Origin: Valencia hispanica | Taxonomy: Eukaryota; Chordata; Actinopteri; Cyprinodontiformes; Valenciidae | Assembly: GCA_963556495.2 (NCBI GenBank) | Contig: OY747702.1 | Span: 4,090,501-4,154,500 of the forward strand | Reading direction: 5' to 3' | DNA: 64,000 nt | Shown: piece by piece, positions 63,144 through 64,000 of the stretch | How positions within the stretch are numbered: the first letter of the stretch is position 1 | Layout of the letters: each line of letters starts with the position of its first letter | Program-made: the position numbers and the translations under genes | The notes under the pieces: generated by a model | The model's database searches: none | The model's input: the letters and a program-made list of their open reading frames with translations, nothing else | Told to the model about the DNA's origin: nothing

Positions 63144-63335
63144 CTCTCTTGCTTTATTGTGTATCATGTGTTATTGTGCATCATGTGTAATGTGTGTTTC
63201 ATGCTAATTTGCTACTTTTAATTTCCAATGTTATATTCCATTTTTGTTTTGTTTTTAAATGACCAAATCATGTAAAGCACCTTGAATTACCCTGTTGTCG
63301 AAAGTGTGCTATACAAATAAATTGCCTTGCCTCTA
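63144..63335 (+). repeat. L2-type LINE 3' tail
   Basis: cctctcttgctttattgtgt, atcatgtgtaatgtgtgttt and gctatacaaataaattgcct match the 3' UTR of the L2 copy at 19805-19970 and end in the (TTGCC) tail. It is strongly 5' truncated. Confidence 0.8.
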
Positions 63336-63585
63336 TATCAGTTCCCTCATCCATCTGCGTTCCATGTTATTTGTTTGACGCCCAGTATGCACCAAGTGAC
63401 AGCTCATCTCCCTCCACGGTTCCAGAACCTCCTCCAGCCACAAAACCACGCTGTAACAGTCGCTGCCATAAAAAGAAATCCACTCCTACCATGGAAGCCT
63501 CACCACCATCCACCACTCTAATATCTAATCCATCGCAGGTCAAAGAGGGTGAACTTTTAGAGTTTTTCTACGGGGACAGAACCGA
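63336..63585 (+). other. Gag-like or leader sequence, unassigned
   Basis: Two overlapping frames with Pro/Ser/Lys-rich composition (63371 onward: PSTVPEPPPATKP, CNSRCHKKKSTPT) could continue the Gypsy-like element interrupted by the L2 tail. No motif decides it. Confidence 0.3.
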
Positions 63586-64000
63586 TTGGTTCTTGCTTGG
63601 GATCAGGACTCAGGAGCTGGTACAACTTGGTGTCCGGGTGCTGACCAAGCTTGGCCTGGGGATGCCGTTCGTCCGTTGCGGCTATCGGTGGGGCACCCCA
63701 ACGTGGGGCAGGGGTGGGACGCTGGGATGTTGGCGGTGGGTTTTACCCTGGGGTGCCGGCGGCCCGTTGTCGGTCGGTCCCTGATCGGGTCCCTGCTGGG
63801 GGGTGGGGCGCCCCTGGGCCCCAGCTCTCCCGGTCCATGGATGGGCTTGCCCTGGCGCAGCCGGTTGCCGCCGGACCCGTGGGCTCGTCACTGCTGCCCC
63901 CCCGGGCCCCTGCATTTTAGCCCCTCTGATCTCCTTCATGTCTGCATCGATTCCTGGGAAACAGATTGATGGCTGCTCACTCAAGCTATCGAATACTCGT
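63586..64000 (+). repeat. L1 G-rich 3' UTR segment
   Basis: Complement of 25075-25490 over nearly its whole length, including tccctgctggggggtggggc and the junction gatctccttcatgtctgcat, then cgattcctggg. Open frames on both strands reflect GC richness. Confidence 0.75.

Overview
The window looks like teleost fish nuclear DNA. It is AT-rich, has no bacterial-style operons, and is almost wholly built from the vertebrate (especially fish) repeat repertoire: L2/CR1-type and L1 LINEs, Tc1/mariner, hAT, Merlin, Ginger and piggyBac-like DNA transposons, and several endogenous retrovirus (ERV) families. Host coding sequence is scarce. I see the first two exons of a coiled-coil (CCDC106-like) gene on the minus strand at 2.66-3.97 kb, and a candidate two-exon start of an unrecognised gene at 44.4-44.7 kb that may itself belong to a transposon.

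Layout. 0-2.2 kb: 5' half of an L1 ORF2 (minus). 2.6-4.0 kb: host-like exons. 4.67-12.02 kb: one solo LTR (minus, 4-bp target duplication) split by a full-length L2-type LINE with an open 942-aa ORF2 and by a head-to-head Tc1 pair that carries a complete 342-aa DD34E transposase. 12.5-18.9 kb: a two-exon Merlin transposase whose intron holds a decayed ERV, itself hit by two solo LTRs in opposite orientations. 19-24 kb: L2 3' end, LTR-like sequence with an exact-looking 566-bp tandem duplication, and a LINE endonuclease fragment. 24-27.4 kb: L1 3' half with two insertions. 27.8-31.2 kb: L2 fragment, then a Ginger integrase core with an intron, split by a Tc1 element. 34-36 kb and 38.3-38.8 kb: two copies of a TTAA-flanked piggyBac-like element carrying a shared small ORF, one of them split by a 1.5-kb solo LTR. 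37.5-40.6 kb: more LINE remains. 42.7-43.6 kb: a DNA element split by a second copy of the first solo LTR. 43.9-44.7 kb: an array of AAATATTTA palindromes followed by a TATA box and two in-phase exons. 46.2-54.4 kb: an internally deleted L1 carrying a hAT autonomous copy and a hAT MITE, each with perfect 8-bp target duplications. 54.37-62.40 kb: a two-LTR provirus. 62.4-64 kb: Gypsy-like LTR/leader, L2 tail and L1 G-rich 3' UTR.

The most notable unit is the provirus. It has two 1823-bp LTRs in which I saw one difference, a CCTT target duplication, an 18-nt primer binding site matching the 3' end of tRNA-Arg(CCU), and a single 1164-codon minus-strand ORF. That ORF contains RT, RNase H and integrase preceded by about 370 residues of unknown function; I recognise no gag, protease or env. 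Insertions nest up to four deep, so the window gives a relative chronology of element activity. All identifications come from reading motifs and repeat ends; no database search was possible.
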